Below are positions 25,115 through 32,766 of a stretch of DNA of 64,000 nucleotides, piece by piece. The DNA comes from Hominiventricola filiformis (GTDB taxonomy: Bacteria > Bacillota > Clostridia > Lachnospirales > Lachnospiraceae): contig NZ_JAJEPS010000001.1 in the NCBI RefSeq assembly GCF_020686965.1, forward strand, positions 372,001 through 436,000, read 5' to 3'. Below the pieces are notes generated by a model, which made no database searches, was not told the origin of the DNA, and saw only the letters and a list, made by a program, of their open reading frames with translations. Position numbers and translations under genes: made by a program. The first letter of the stretch is position 1. The number at the start of each line of letters is the position of its first letter.

Positions 25115-25168
25115 TGCAAAATATGTCTATGAATTGAATTAGACAAAATATGCACTAAATGATACAAT
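25115..25168. promoter_or_regulatory. Divergent lacZ/araC control region
   Basis: TGCAAAATATGTCTA (25115-25129) and TAGACAAAATATGCA (25140-25154) form an imperfect dyad with TGCA and TGTCTA arms, 10 bp apart. The second arm contains the -35 TAGACA (25140-25145) of a plus-strand promoter whose -10 is TACAAT (25163-25168), with a 17-bp spacer. A binding site for the divergently encoded AraC protein is inferred. Confidence 0.6.
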
Positions 25169-25198
25169 AACAAAAAAGCAGGAATGAGGTGATGCCAT

Positions 25199-26062
25199 AT
25201 GTACATGAACACCGGTTATTTGAACCATTCACATATGGATTTCAAAGATAAAAGTCATCCGTTGATTGTAGGAAGCTGTGGTACTTATCGTCTTTCCAGC
25301 CATCCTAAGCTTCCTACCTACCGTCCAAGGGGACGTCTGGATTATCAGATTATATATATCACTGCTGGTTGTGGGCATTTTCATTTTGATAATGTCAATA
25401 ACGAAATGATTGTTCCAGCCGGTAACATTGTACTTTACAGACCGAAAGAACTTCAGAAATATGAATATTATGGAGAAGATAAGACAGAAGTATACTGGAT
25501 TCACTTCACAGGGAGCAATGTAAAAAATATCTTACGTCAATATGGATTTCCAGATAAAGAACGTATCTTTCAAGTTGGTACATCTAAGGAATATGAACAG
25601 CTTTTCAAACGTATTATCATCGAACTTCAACGCTGTCAGGATAATTACGAAGAAATGCTTGCTCTTTTGCTGCGTCATCTTCTGATTAGCTTTCACCGGG
25701 AACTGGCCAGAGAACACATCTTGAAAAATGAATATCTTGATCATGAGATGGATAACGCTGTTACCTTTTTCAGTGAAAACTACAATCAAAATATTAATAT
25801 TGACGATTATGCGGCCTCACGAGGGATGAGTGTCAGCTGGTTTATCCGAAATTTTAAAAAATACACCGGTTCCACACCAATGCAATTTATTGTGGGAATC
25901 CGGGTCAACAATGCTCAGATGTTACTTGAAACAACAACGTATTCTATCAATGAGATTTCCAAGATTGTCGGATATGATAATCAGCTTTATTTCAGCCGAC
26001 TTTTCCACAAACTGAAAGGATATTCGCCAAGAGAATACAGAAAAATAAGAAATAAGTTATGA
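25199..26062 (+). CDS. AraC-family regulator, likely of the lactose genes
   Basis: The 287-aa protein has an N-terminal AraC-ligand-binding domain (PRGRLDYQIIYITAGCGHFH, then VPAGNIVLYRPKELQKYEYY) and a C-terminal double HTH (ASRGMSVSWFIRNFKKYTGS and GYDNQLYFSRLFHKLKGYSP). It is divergent from lacZ, and a dyad lies between them, so it probably activates lacZ and the symporter when a galactoside binds. GAGGTGAT precedes the ATG at 25199; an ATG two codons later is possible. Confidence 0.93.
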   Translation: MYMNTGYLNHSHMDFKDKSHPLIVGSCGTYRLSSHPKLPTYRPRGRLDYQIIYITAGCGHFHFDNVNNEMIVPAGNIVLYRPKELQKYEYYGEDKTEVYWIHFTGSNVKNILRQYGFPDKERIFQVGTSKEYEQLFKRIIIELQRCQDNYEEMLALLLRHLLISFHRELAREHILKNEYLDHEMDNAVTFFSENYNQNINIDDYAASRGMSVSWFIRNFKKYTGSTPMQFIVGIRVNNAQMLLETTTYSINEISKIVGYDNQLYFSRLFHKLKGYSPREYRKIRNKL

Positions 26063-26092
26063 AATCTATAATGCCCGTAAAAAAACAAATAC

Positions 26093-26143
26093 CAAAAAAG
26101 GATGCCACCGAATCAAAGCAGATTACGTGACATCCTCTTCTTT
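26093..26143. terminator. Terminator between convergent genes
   Basis: GGATG-CAC and GTG-CATCC arms are bordered by A and T runs, between the AraC gene and the anchored XRE gene. Confidence 0.7.
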
Positions 26144-26152
26144 TTATTAGTG

Positions 26153-27049
26153 CTATTTTATGAATTCAACCGAATAGTAATACATGTACTCATTATCGGT
26201 ATCTATATGCTCCCCTGTAATATCCTGTATTGGCAACGAACTTAACCCCTTTTCTCCATAAATCAGTGCCGCTAATCCTTGCTCTGTTCCATACTCTATC
26301 TTGCATTTGTTTTCAATAAACGTTGCTGATCTTCCATAATATTCCCTGTTTGTAACTCCCTCCAAAATTGGTATTTCTGTCATATATTTTGAATATTTAT
26401 CTGCTGCGATGAGCTTTGCAGTAAAATTATCAAAATCCGGTGTAATGACAATCAATCCATTTGTGGAAGATTTCACATCTTCATAGGAAAGTTCCAAAAC
26501 TTTTTTATGTGAAACTCGTTGTCCAAGCTGATATTCTGACAAATAAATAGATAACGTTTTAAATGTATCCCTTGAATTGTATCGAAACATCTTAGTTCCA
26601 TCCATTCCAGACAACAATTCAGCAGTTTTCATTTCTATACTGTCTGAGTCTATCGCTTCAATATAGTTGTGTGGTTGTCGCAATTGATTACATACAATGC
26701 TTCCAAAAGCAATCATAAATATCCCTATTGCAACAAGAAGCACTATAATGATTTTCTTTAAGTATCGTTGTTTTCGACCACTGTCCTTTGTTATCTGTAT
26801 CAATGTATCTTCTGATTTTTTTTCAATATTATCTATTTCAATATCTTCACCAGCCAAGAACTCATTAAGACTAATACCTAATATTCCGCATAATTCTAAG
26901 TATACTGATACATCCGGCAAACAGATTCCACGTTCCCATTTAGAAACAGACTTATCACTCTTTCCCAGTTTTTCTGCAAGCTGCCTCTGAGTCAAGCCAA
27001 GACTTTTTCGTTTTTCTGCAATATAGCGTCCAATTTTCACAAGGTTCAT
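26153..27049 (-). CDS. Membrane-anchored XRE-family regulator
   Basis: Residues 4-62 form an HTH_3 domain (AEKRKSLGLTQRQLAEKLGK then SDKSVSKWERG). One membrane segment follows (near 98-118, IIIVLLVAIGIFMIAFGSIV). The remaining 175 residues would lie outside the cell and match nothing I recognise. Such one-component regulators can sense an extracellular signal directly. It lies downstream of an ABC exporter on the same strand. A 13-bp palindrome near its promoter suggests autoregulation. Confidence 0.85.
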   Translation of the reverse strand: MNLVKIGRYIAEKRKSLGLTQRQLAEKLGKSDKSVSKWERGICLPDVSVYLELCGILGISLNEFLAGEDIEIDNIEKKSEDTLIQITKDSGRKQRYLKKIIIVLLVAIGIFMIAFGSIVCNQLRQPHNYIEAIDSDSIEMKTAELLSGMDGTKMFRYNSRDTFKTLSIYLSEYQLGQRVSHKKVLELSYEDVKSSTNGLIVITPDFDNFTAKLIAADKYSKYMTEIPILEGVTNREYYGRSATFIENKCKIEYGTEQGLAALIYGEKGLSSLPIQDITGEHIDTDNEYMYYYSVEFIK

Positions 27050-27099
27050 AACTATTCCCCCTTTCAGGATTATAGTATCTATTTTGCCCGCAAAAGTAC

Positions 27100-27112
27100 A
27101 CCACTTAGTGGT
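27100..27112. promoter_or_regulatory. Palindrome upstream of the anchored regulator
   Basis: ACCACTTAGTGGT is a perfect 6-1-6 dyad about 50 bp before the start. A TATAAT follows on the minus strand at a distance that puts the palindrome near the -35 region. Confidence 0.5.
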
Positions 27113-27245
27113 AGAATCCTGTTGTATTTAACGATTTTCCTTCGTTCATTCCGCTTCATTGTTAGAAAATTTCCACTGTCCAAATATTAGTATTTTCATG
27201 GATAGAGAATATTGTAATTTTTCTATATATCCAAACCTCGTCATT

Positions 27246-28970
27246 TTAAGACATTTCATAATAATGTGCGTAAATCCCACCTTTTTCCAACAGTTCATCA
27301 TGCGTTCCACATTCTACAATTCCATTTTCTGCAACCACCAGAATTTCATCAGCGTTACGGATCGTTGACAATCTGTGTGCAATCGTAATCGTAGTTCTGT
27401 CTTTTGCCAATTCTTCCAGACTCTGCTGGATAAATCTCTCGCTTTCATTATCCAGAGCACTCGTTGCCTCATCCAGAATCAGGATAGGTGGGTTCTTCAA
27501 AAATACTCTTGCAATAGAAATCCGCTGTTTCTGACCACCGGACAATCTGGTTCCTCTCTCACCAACGAATGTCTCATACCCATCCGGAAGTTCCATGATG
27601 AATTCATGAATATTAGCCTTCTTTGCTGCCTCAATGATCTCTTCCATCGACGCATCTGGTCTGCCATACGCAATATTCTCACGAATACTTCCACAGAACA
27701 GATATACATCCTGCTGTACCAGTCCGATCTGTTCACGAAGACTCTGTAATGTCAGTTTCCGCACATCCTTTCCATCGATTGTAATACGACCTTCAGACAC
27801 ATCGTAAAATCTCGGAAGCAGTGAACAGATGGTTGTCTTTCCACTTCCGGATGCTCCAACCAATGCGATCGATTTTCCTGCCTGGATATCAAAAGAAACA
27901 TCATCAAGAACCAGTGAGTCATCGTCATTATAATGAAAAGAAACATGTTCATAACGCACATGCCCTTTGATATTTTCCAGTGGCTCCGCATCTTCTGCAT
28001 CCACAATCTCCGGTTCTGTCTCAACGACATCCAAGAATCTTCTGAATCCAGACAACCCTTTTTGCATCATTTCCGTAAGCTCTACCAGAATCTGGATCGG
28101 ACTGATAAAAATGCCAATATAAAGCGCATACATTGCCAGATCTGCAGACTCCATCTGTCCATGTGCAATCAGCCAGCCTCCAAACACCAGCGTCATCAGA
28201 TACATCATCCCCTGAAAGAACAAATTGCCTCCTGTAAAACTACCCATACAACGATAATTTGCATTCTTTGAGCTCAAAAAACCTTGATTGCTCTTTTTAA
28301 ATTTTTCCCGTTCAATGTCTTCATTCGCAAAAGACTGTACCACACGAATTCCTGCCAGCGTATCCTGAAGGCTGGAATTCAGATTTCCGATCTTACGTCT
28401 GTTATCCATAAATGTTGCCTGCATCTTCTTATTCTGTCCATAAGAAAAAAACAGCATAATTGCCACAATCACCAGAAGAGGAATTGCCAGTTTCCAGTTG
28501 ATTAGAAACAAAAATACAAAAGATCCAATAATTTTGATCAATGAGATAAATAAGTTCTCCGGACCATGATGTGCAAACTCTGAGATGTCGAATAAATCCG
28601 ATACCAGTTTACTCATCATCTGTCCCGAGTTATTCTGATCATAGTATGAAAAGGATAATCTTTCATAATGATCAAACAACTGTTGACGCATATCCCGTTC
28701 CATATATGCTCCCATCATATGTCCCTGATAACTAACATAGTACTTGCATCCAGTCTGGATCATATACATAACAAGCAACACGAGTGTAATCGGAAGCAAT
28801 GCCCACAAAATCACATCCGAACTCTCTGTAAATAATGTCTTTGTCAATGTTCGTAAAATCTGTGGAAAAGCCAGATCAACCAGACTGATCACAGCGGCAC
28901 AAATCAAATCCAGAAAAAATACCTTCTTATACGGAGCGTAATATTGAATAAATTTCTTTAATGTATGCAT
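27246..28970 (-). CDS. ABC exporter half-transporter (permease-ATPase fusion)
   Basis: The 574-aa protein has six predicted membrane segments (residues 1-310) fused to an ATPase with Walker A GASGSGKTT (near 370), signature LSGGQKQR, Walker B ILILDEATSALD and an H-loop IAHRLST. It is a type IV (MsbA/LmrA-like) lipid or drug exporter half and would act as a homodimer unless a partner lies elsewhere. The substrate is unknown. Confidence 0.93.
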   Translation of the reverse strand: MHTLKKFIQYYAPYKKVFFLDLICAAVISLVDLAFPQILRTLTKTLFTESSDVILWALLPITLVLLVMYMIQTGCKYYVSYQGHMMGAYMERDMRQQLFDHYERLSFSYYDQNNSGQMMSKLVSDLFDISEFAHHGPENLFISLIKIIGSFVFLFLINWKLAIPLLVIVAIMLFFSYGQNKKMQATFMDNRRKIGNLNSSLQDTLAGIRVVQSFANEDIEREKFKKSNQGFLSSKNANYRCMGSFTGGNLFFQGMMYLMTLVFGGWLIAHGQMESADLAMYALYIGIFISPIQILVELTEMMQKGLSGFRRFLDVVETEPEIVDAEDAEPLENIKGHVRYEHVSFHYNDDDSLVLDDVSFDIQAGKSIALVGASGSGKTTICSLLPRFYDVSEGRITIDGKDVRKLTLQSLREQIGLVQQDVYLFCGSIRENIAYGRPDASMEEIIEAAKKANIHEFIMELPDGYETFVGERGTRLSGGQKQRISIARVFLKNPPILILDEATSALDNESERFIQQSLEELAKDRTTITIAHRLSTIRNADEILVVAENGIVECGTHDELLEKGGIYAHYYEMS

Positions 28971-29078
28971 ATTAATCCCTTATTCCTTTCAAATCAATCT
29001 GCTACATTATAACACATCTTCTTCGTAGTAAAAACTGAACGTTTCGTATGGGCTACGTTTGTTCAGCTTTTTCTTTAT

Positions 29079-29237
29079 ATGGCTGGCATTTTGCTTGCAA
29101 AACATAATTCAAGAATCATCGGAGTGATGGTGAATGACCATGAAGTTAATGAAAAAGAGTATTTTCTGATGATAAAAACGACATCTGATATCAGAGATTG
29201 TCATGGCCTGCATTTACAGTTATTGCATGTCCAATAG
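29079..29237 (+). CDS. Possible 52-aa ORF, likely fragment
   Basis: The frame MAGILLAKHNSRIIGVMVND to HLQLLHVQ is 52 codons long and has no convincing ribosome-binding site. It ends 28 bp before the left copy of the 525-bp repeat. It may be the tail of a gene broken by insertion of that repeat. No family was recognised. Apart from this, the stretch 28971-29264 holds nothing I can support. Confidence 0.25.
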   Translation: MAGILLAKHNSRIIGVMVNDHEVNEKEYFLMIKTTSDIRDCHGLHLQLLHVQ

Positions 29238-29264
29238 ATTATTGAAAAATCTTTCATAATCAAT

Positions 29265-29788
29265 AAAGGGGCTGTTGCAAAATAGATGAGTAATCATCTA
29301 ATAGCATACGTACCGCCTCCTTTTTATTTATCACGCCATTCCTGCATGGTTTCGTGCATCCTGAGGCTGGACGATGGACTTCGCCCCCTTGTGAAATACT
29401 TTGTGTGAAGGCAGCACTTCCCTCGCAGCTGCTCCATTTGGGTATATGGAATGTTTATGTCTCTCCACGCCCAATATTTGCAATGGAAAAAATATTTTTC
29501 ACTATATAGTTTCAGAAATAAAACAAATTGGGCATATAGAGATTCTTATGCATCTTTTGCCCAAATTTTCCTAATTTTCTGGGCATCTGATATCACAGAT
29601 TTTCTATACGTCCAAATTAAATAACAAGACTTGTTTTTTATAGAATTTTTGCGTGTCTGCACTGTCTGATCGGGCAAAAAATTACTTTTATTTTCTATCT
29701 GCCCACAAAATAGAAAATGACTATTAAAATCACGAAAAAAGGACTGATACAGAACAGGTGACTCCATCTATTCTGCAACAATCCCTTT
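29265..29788 (-). repeat. ~525-bp element, left copy (inverted relative to the right copy)
   Basis: The reverse complement of this segment matches 32218-32743 along its whole length with scattered substitutions and small indels, by eye about 85-90 percent. Each copy is itself bounded by imperfect inverted ends of about 35 bp (AAAGGGGCTGTTGCAAAATA at one end, CTATTCTGCAACA...CCCTTT at the other). This looks like a non-autonomous insertion element (MITE-like). A 73-codon minus-strand frame (29546-29767) is partly shared with the other copy. Confidence 0.8.
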
Positions 29789-29814
29789 ATTGATTTCACA
29801 TACTATAAAACAAG

Positions 29815-30036
29815 TTATTCTGTAAACGTGTAACGCACAATAGAGCCGTGGTTATCACCTGTCACTATTACAACATCTCCATTTTCATTGAGTATAGATT
29901 CCAAAATCGGAAATCTTCCATTCTCTTTTACGTAAGCTTCCGGACTATCCGCTTCTGCCTCGATCAAAGTCTTTTTGCTGTGTTTTTCTCCTCCGCACGG
30001 ATTTATTTCCTCAACAAAGATTTCATACTCATGCAT
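29815..30036 (-). CDS. Small conserved-looking acidic protein, function unknown
   Basis: The 73-aa product (MHEYEIFVEEINPCGGEKH ... IVTGDNHGSIVRYTFTE) is acidic and soluble, with no signal or membrane segment. AGGAGG lies 10 nt before the ATG at 30036. I believe similar small proteins occur in gut Clostridia, but I cannot name a family. It is the first gene inside the left 525-bp repeat and is transcribed toward it. Confidence 0.7.
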   Translation of the reverse strand: MHEYEIFVEEINPCGGEKHSKKTLIEAEADSPEAYVKENGRFPILESILNENGDVVIVTGDNHGSIVRYTFTE

Positions 30037-30143
30037 GTAGTGTTCCTCCTGAAATTGATTTTTTTAAGAAGTAATACATATTATTATAAAATCAATCCGT
30101 TTCTATTTCAAAAGGGGTTTTTACTAAAAATCTGCTTTTCGTT

Positions 30144-30263
30144 TTAGACATTATTACCATGACAGCCATGTTTATCTTCGCCGCAATGATGCTCATGGGC
30201 ATGATGGGAACACTGGACATTCGGATTATAATCCAGTTTACCGCCGATGCATCTTGTTGGCAT
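30144..30263 (-). CDS. Cys/His-rich mini-protein or gene tail (39 aa)
   Basis: The frame MPTRCIGGKLDYNPNVQCSH and its continuation contain 4 Cys and 8 His in 39 residues, clustered as HHAHEHHCGEDKHGCH, a likely metal-binding tail. An in-frame GTG at 30281 would add six residues. No strong ribosome-binding site fits the ATG. It may be the C-terminal remnant of a larger metal-related protein. It is transcribed divergently from the MATE gene. Confidence 0.4.
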   Translation of the reverse strand: MPTRCIGGKLDYNPNVQCSHHAHEHHCGEDKHGCHGNNV

Positions 30264-30305
30264 TCCGGCTATCTGCCTCACCTACTGTAGTGAATAAAAA
30301 AATAT

Positions 30306-30334
30306 TTGAAATCTTCATTCGTCACTGCTATAAT
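30306..30334 (+). promoter_or_regulatory. Promoter of the MATE leader transcript
   Basis: TTGAAA (30306-30311) and TATAAT (30329-30334) are 17 bp apart. Transcription would start near 30341, at the base of the first leader hairpin. Confidence 0.8.
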
Positions 30335-30340
30335 GAACCT

Positions 30341-30505
30341 ACAGCGTGTGGCGTTTTTGCGTAAATCCAGTTGCAAAAACGCCACACGCTTTTTTATGGA
30401 ATCGAGGTGGAAAATGGAAAAATGAAAAAAAACTTGATAGGCAACTCGTGTAGCTGAAATGCGTAAGTCCGGATGTTTTTGGATTTACGCATTTCTTATT
30501 TTTTG
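30341..30505 (+). promoter_or_regulatory. Two-hairpin leader with tiny peptides upstream of the MATE exporter
   Basis: Hairpin 1 is a perfect 18-bp stem (30343-30360 with 30373-30390) with a T run. Hairpin 2 (30456-30470 with 30481-30495) is also followed by T-rich sequence. Between them, GAGGTGG precedes ATG at 30414 (MEK-stop) and at 30422 (MKKNLIGNSCS-stop). The latter stop at 30455-30457 overlaps the base of hairpin 2. The loop of hairpin 1 (GCGTAAATCC) is complementary to the 3' arm of hairpin 2 (GGATTTACGC), allowing an alternative fold. Translation-dependent attenuation is inferred. Confidence 0.7.
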
Positions 30506-30523
30506 AAAGAAAGGTGAATTTTT

Positions 30524-31921
30524 ATGGATACTGGAAATCAGTTTTTAGGGACAGAGCGTGTCAGCAAGCTCATGAAGCAGTACGCCATCCCCTGCATCAT
30601 CTCACTGTTAGTAGGTGCACTTTATAACATTGTTGATCAAATTTTTATTGCAAATGCAAGCTATCTCGGCTCTTATGGCAACGCGGCCAACACCGTTATT
30701 TTCCCACTGACTGTGGTGGCACTGGCCATTGCCGTCATGATCGGTGACGGCTGCTGTGCTTTTGTCAGTATGGCTCTTGGAAGAAATGAACTGGAGAAAG
30801 CCAAACGCAGCGTTGGCAACGCCGTCGTATTATCTGTTGCCACCAGTCTTGTTTTAATGGCGGTATATTTCATTTTTGCGAACAGCATTATTGCTATGTT
30901 CGGCGGCACAGTCAATGAAGAAACCTTTCACCACTCGCAGGAATACTTCTTCTATATTACGCTGGGTATTCCGTTCTATATGTTCGGACAATCCATGAAC
31001 CCCATCATCCGCGCCGACGGCAACCCCAAGTTTGCCATGTTCTCTACGCTTTCCGGTGCTGTTATCAACATCATCCTTGACCCTATTTTCATCTTCTGCT
31101 TTAAGTGGGGCATGATGGGTGCAGCTGTTGCAACAGTCATCGGGCAGGTACTCACATCGCTCCTTGCAGTGTGGTATCTGATGAATATGAAAGTTATCAA
31201 GCCTGCTTCCGGCGATTATGTCCTGCATAAGAGCATCTGCGGACGGATGCTGACACTTGGCATCACCAGCTTTCTCTCCCAGATCAGTTTGGTAGCGGCA
31301 ATGGCAGCCATCAACAATATGCTCCGTAAATATGGTACACTGGACGCTGTATTCGGGCAGGAGCAATATGCACAGATCCCTATGGCAGTCGTGGGTATTG
31401 TAATGAAATTCTTCCAGATTGTCATTTCCATCGTGGTGGGTATGGCGGCAGGCTGTATTCCCATTGTGGGCTACAACATGGGTGCGCAAAAGAAGCTCCG
31501 TGTCCGGGAGCTGTTCACCAGGCTGCTGCTCACTGAGGCTCTGGTGGGTGCGTTGGCACTTATACTGGCTGAAGGTTGTCCCCGTCAGCTCATCGATATT
31601 TTCGGTGCCGCCAATGAGAGCAGCTACTACACCGATTTCGCCATCAAAGCCTTCCGTACTTATCTCTGTATGATGATCCTCGCCTGCGTCAACAAGGCAT
31701 GCTTCATCTTCTTGCAGGCAGTAGGTAAGGCACTCTCGTCCACGCTCCTGTCCATGTTCCGTGAGGTGGTATTCGGCGTGGGCTTCGCCCTGCTTCTGCC
31801 AGTGTTCTTCGGTCTGGACGGTGTACTGTATTCCATGCCGGTATCGGATATCCTGACCTTTCTCATTTCGGCAATTATTATTGCGAAAACTTATCGGGAA
31901 TTGAATGAGAAAGGAGTTTAA
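30524..31921 (+). CDS. MATE-family efflux transporter (MepA-like)
   Basis: MATE proteins export cationic drugs or metabolites in exchange for sodium ions or protons. The 465-aa protein has about 12 membrane segments in two MatE halves; the first begins MKQYAIPCIISLLVGALYNI and carries VDQIFIA, typical of the NorM/MepA group. GAAAGAAAGGTG precedes the ATG. The gene is visibly richer in GC than its surroundings and lies between inverted copies of a 525-bp element, suggesting transfer. An attenuator-like leader precedes it. Confidence 0.93.
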   Translation: MDTGNQFLGTERVSKLMKQYAIPCIISLLVGALYNIVDQIFIANASYLGSYGNAANTVIFPLTVVALAIAVMIGDGCCAFVSMALGRNELEKAKRSVGNAVVLSVATSLVLMAVYFIFANSIIAMFGGTVNEETFHHSQEYFFYITLGIPFYMFGQSMNPIIRADGNPKFAMFSTLSGAVINIILDPIFIFCFKWGMMGAAVATVIGQVLTSLLAVWYLMNMKVIKPASGDYVLHKSICGRMLTLGITSFLSQISLVAAMAAINNMLRKYGTLDAVFGQEQYAQIPMAVVGIVMKFFQIVISIVVGMAAGCIPIVGYNMGAQKKLRVRELFTRLLLTEALVGALALILAEGCPRQLIDIFGAANESSYYTDFAIKAFRTYLCMMILACVNKACFIFLQAVGKALSSTLLSMFREVVFGVGFALLLPVFFGLDGVLYSMPVSDILTFLISAIIIAKTYRELNEKGV

Positions 31922-31973
31922 AACATAAGACGAACAGCGTTGTCAATTTTTCACTTCATTTTTTATAATTCCC

Positions 31974-32032
31974 TTGACATTTTCATATGACAGGTATATG
32001 ATTCGAATGCAATAACAGTAATTATTACTGTT
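31974..32032 (+). promoter_or_regulatory. Rubredoxin promoter with palindromic operator
   Basis: TTGACA (31974-31979) and TATGAT (31997-32002) are 17 bp apart. A perfect 19-bp palindrome AACAGTAATTATTACTGTT follows at 32014-32032, just around the expected start of transcription. The 9-1-9 A/T-rich symmetry resembles Fur/PerR-family boxes; the regulator is inferred only. Confidence 0.75.
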
Positions 32033-32051
32033 TTAGAAAGGAGCAGATCTT

Positions 32052-32213
32052 ATGAAATATGTATGTGATGTATGCGGATGGGAATATGACGAAGAGCAAG
32101 GTTATCCGGAGGGCGGCATTGCACCGGGCACCAAATGGGAAGATGTTCCGGAAGATTTCGAATGTCCGTTATGTAATGTAGGAAAAGACCAGTTTTCTGA
32201 AGTAAACGAATAA
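32052..32213 (+). CDS. Rubredoxin
   Basis: The 53-aa product has the two rubredoxin knuckles YVCDVCGWEYD and FECPLCNVGKDQF, with four Cys that bind one iron. It would shuttle electrons in the cytoplasm, commonly to rubrerythrin, flavodiiron proteins or superoxide reductase during oxygen stress. GAAAGGAGC precedes the ATG. It has its own promoter and lies last in the repeat-bounded cassette, 4 bp before the right 525-bp copy. Confidence 0.96.
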   Translation: MKYVCDVCGWEYDEEQGYPEGGIAPGTKWEDVPEDFECPLCNVGKDQFSEVNE

Positions 32214-32217
32214 AAAT

Positions 32218-32743
32218 AAAGGGGACTGTTGCAGAATAGATGGAGTCATCTGTTCTGTATCAGTCCTTTTTGTGTGATTTTAATAGTTATTTTCTATTTT
32301 GTAGGGCAGATAGAAAATAAATGTTATTTTTTGCCCAATCAGGCAGTGCAGACACGCGAAAATTCCATAAAAAACAAGTCTTGTTATTTGATTTGGATAT
32401 ATAGAAAATCTGTAATATCAGATGCCCAAAAAATCAGGAAAATTTGGGCAAAAGATGCATAAGAATCTCTATATGTCCAATTTGTTTAATTTCTGAAACT
32501 ATATAGCAAAAAATATTTTTTTCACTGCAAATATTGGGCGCGTAGAGGCACAAACATTCCATATACCCAAATGGATCAGCTGCGAGGGAAGTGCTGCCTT
32601 CACATAAAATATTTCACAAGGAGGCGAAGTCCTTCGACCCGCCTCCGTTTGCATGAAACCATGCCGGAATAGTGTGATAAATAAAAAGGAGGCTGTACAT
32701 ATGCTACTAGATGATTACTCATCTATTTTGCAACAGCCCCTTT
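32218..32743 (+). repeat. ~525-bp element, right copy
   Basis: This is the inverted partner of 29265-29788. Terminal sequences AAAGGGGACTGTTGCAGAAT and the complement of GCCCCTTT repeat the imperfect inverted ends of the left copy. A 77-codon frame (32229-32462) shares its last ~55 residues with the left copy frame (for example SIKNKSCYLIW, SVISDAQKIRKIWAKDA). The CTGTTGCA ends recall IS6- or IS1182-type insertion sequences, but no transposase is recognisable. Confidence 0.8.
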
Positions 32744-32766
32744 TTACACCATCTTTCTATTCTTTT

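Noticed and set aside
28971..29078. Possible promoter region of the ABC exporter
   Set aside because: It is AT-rich with no convincing -35/-10 pair that I could defend.
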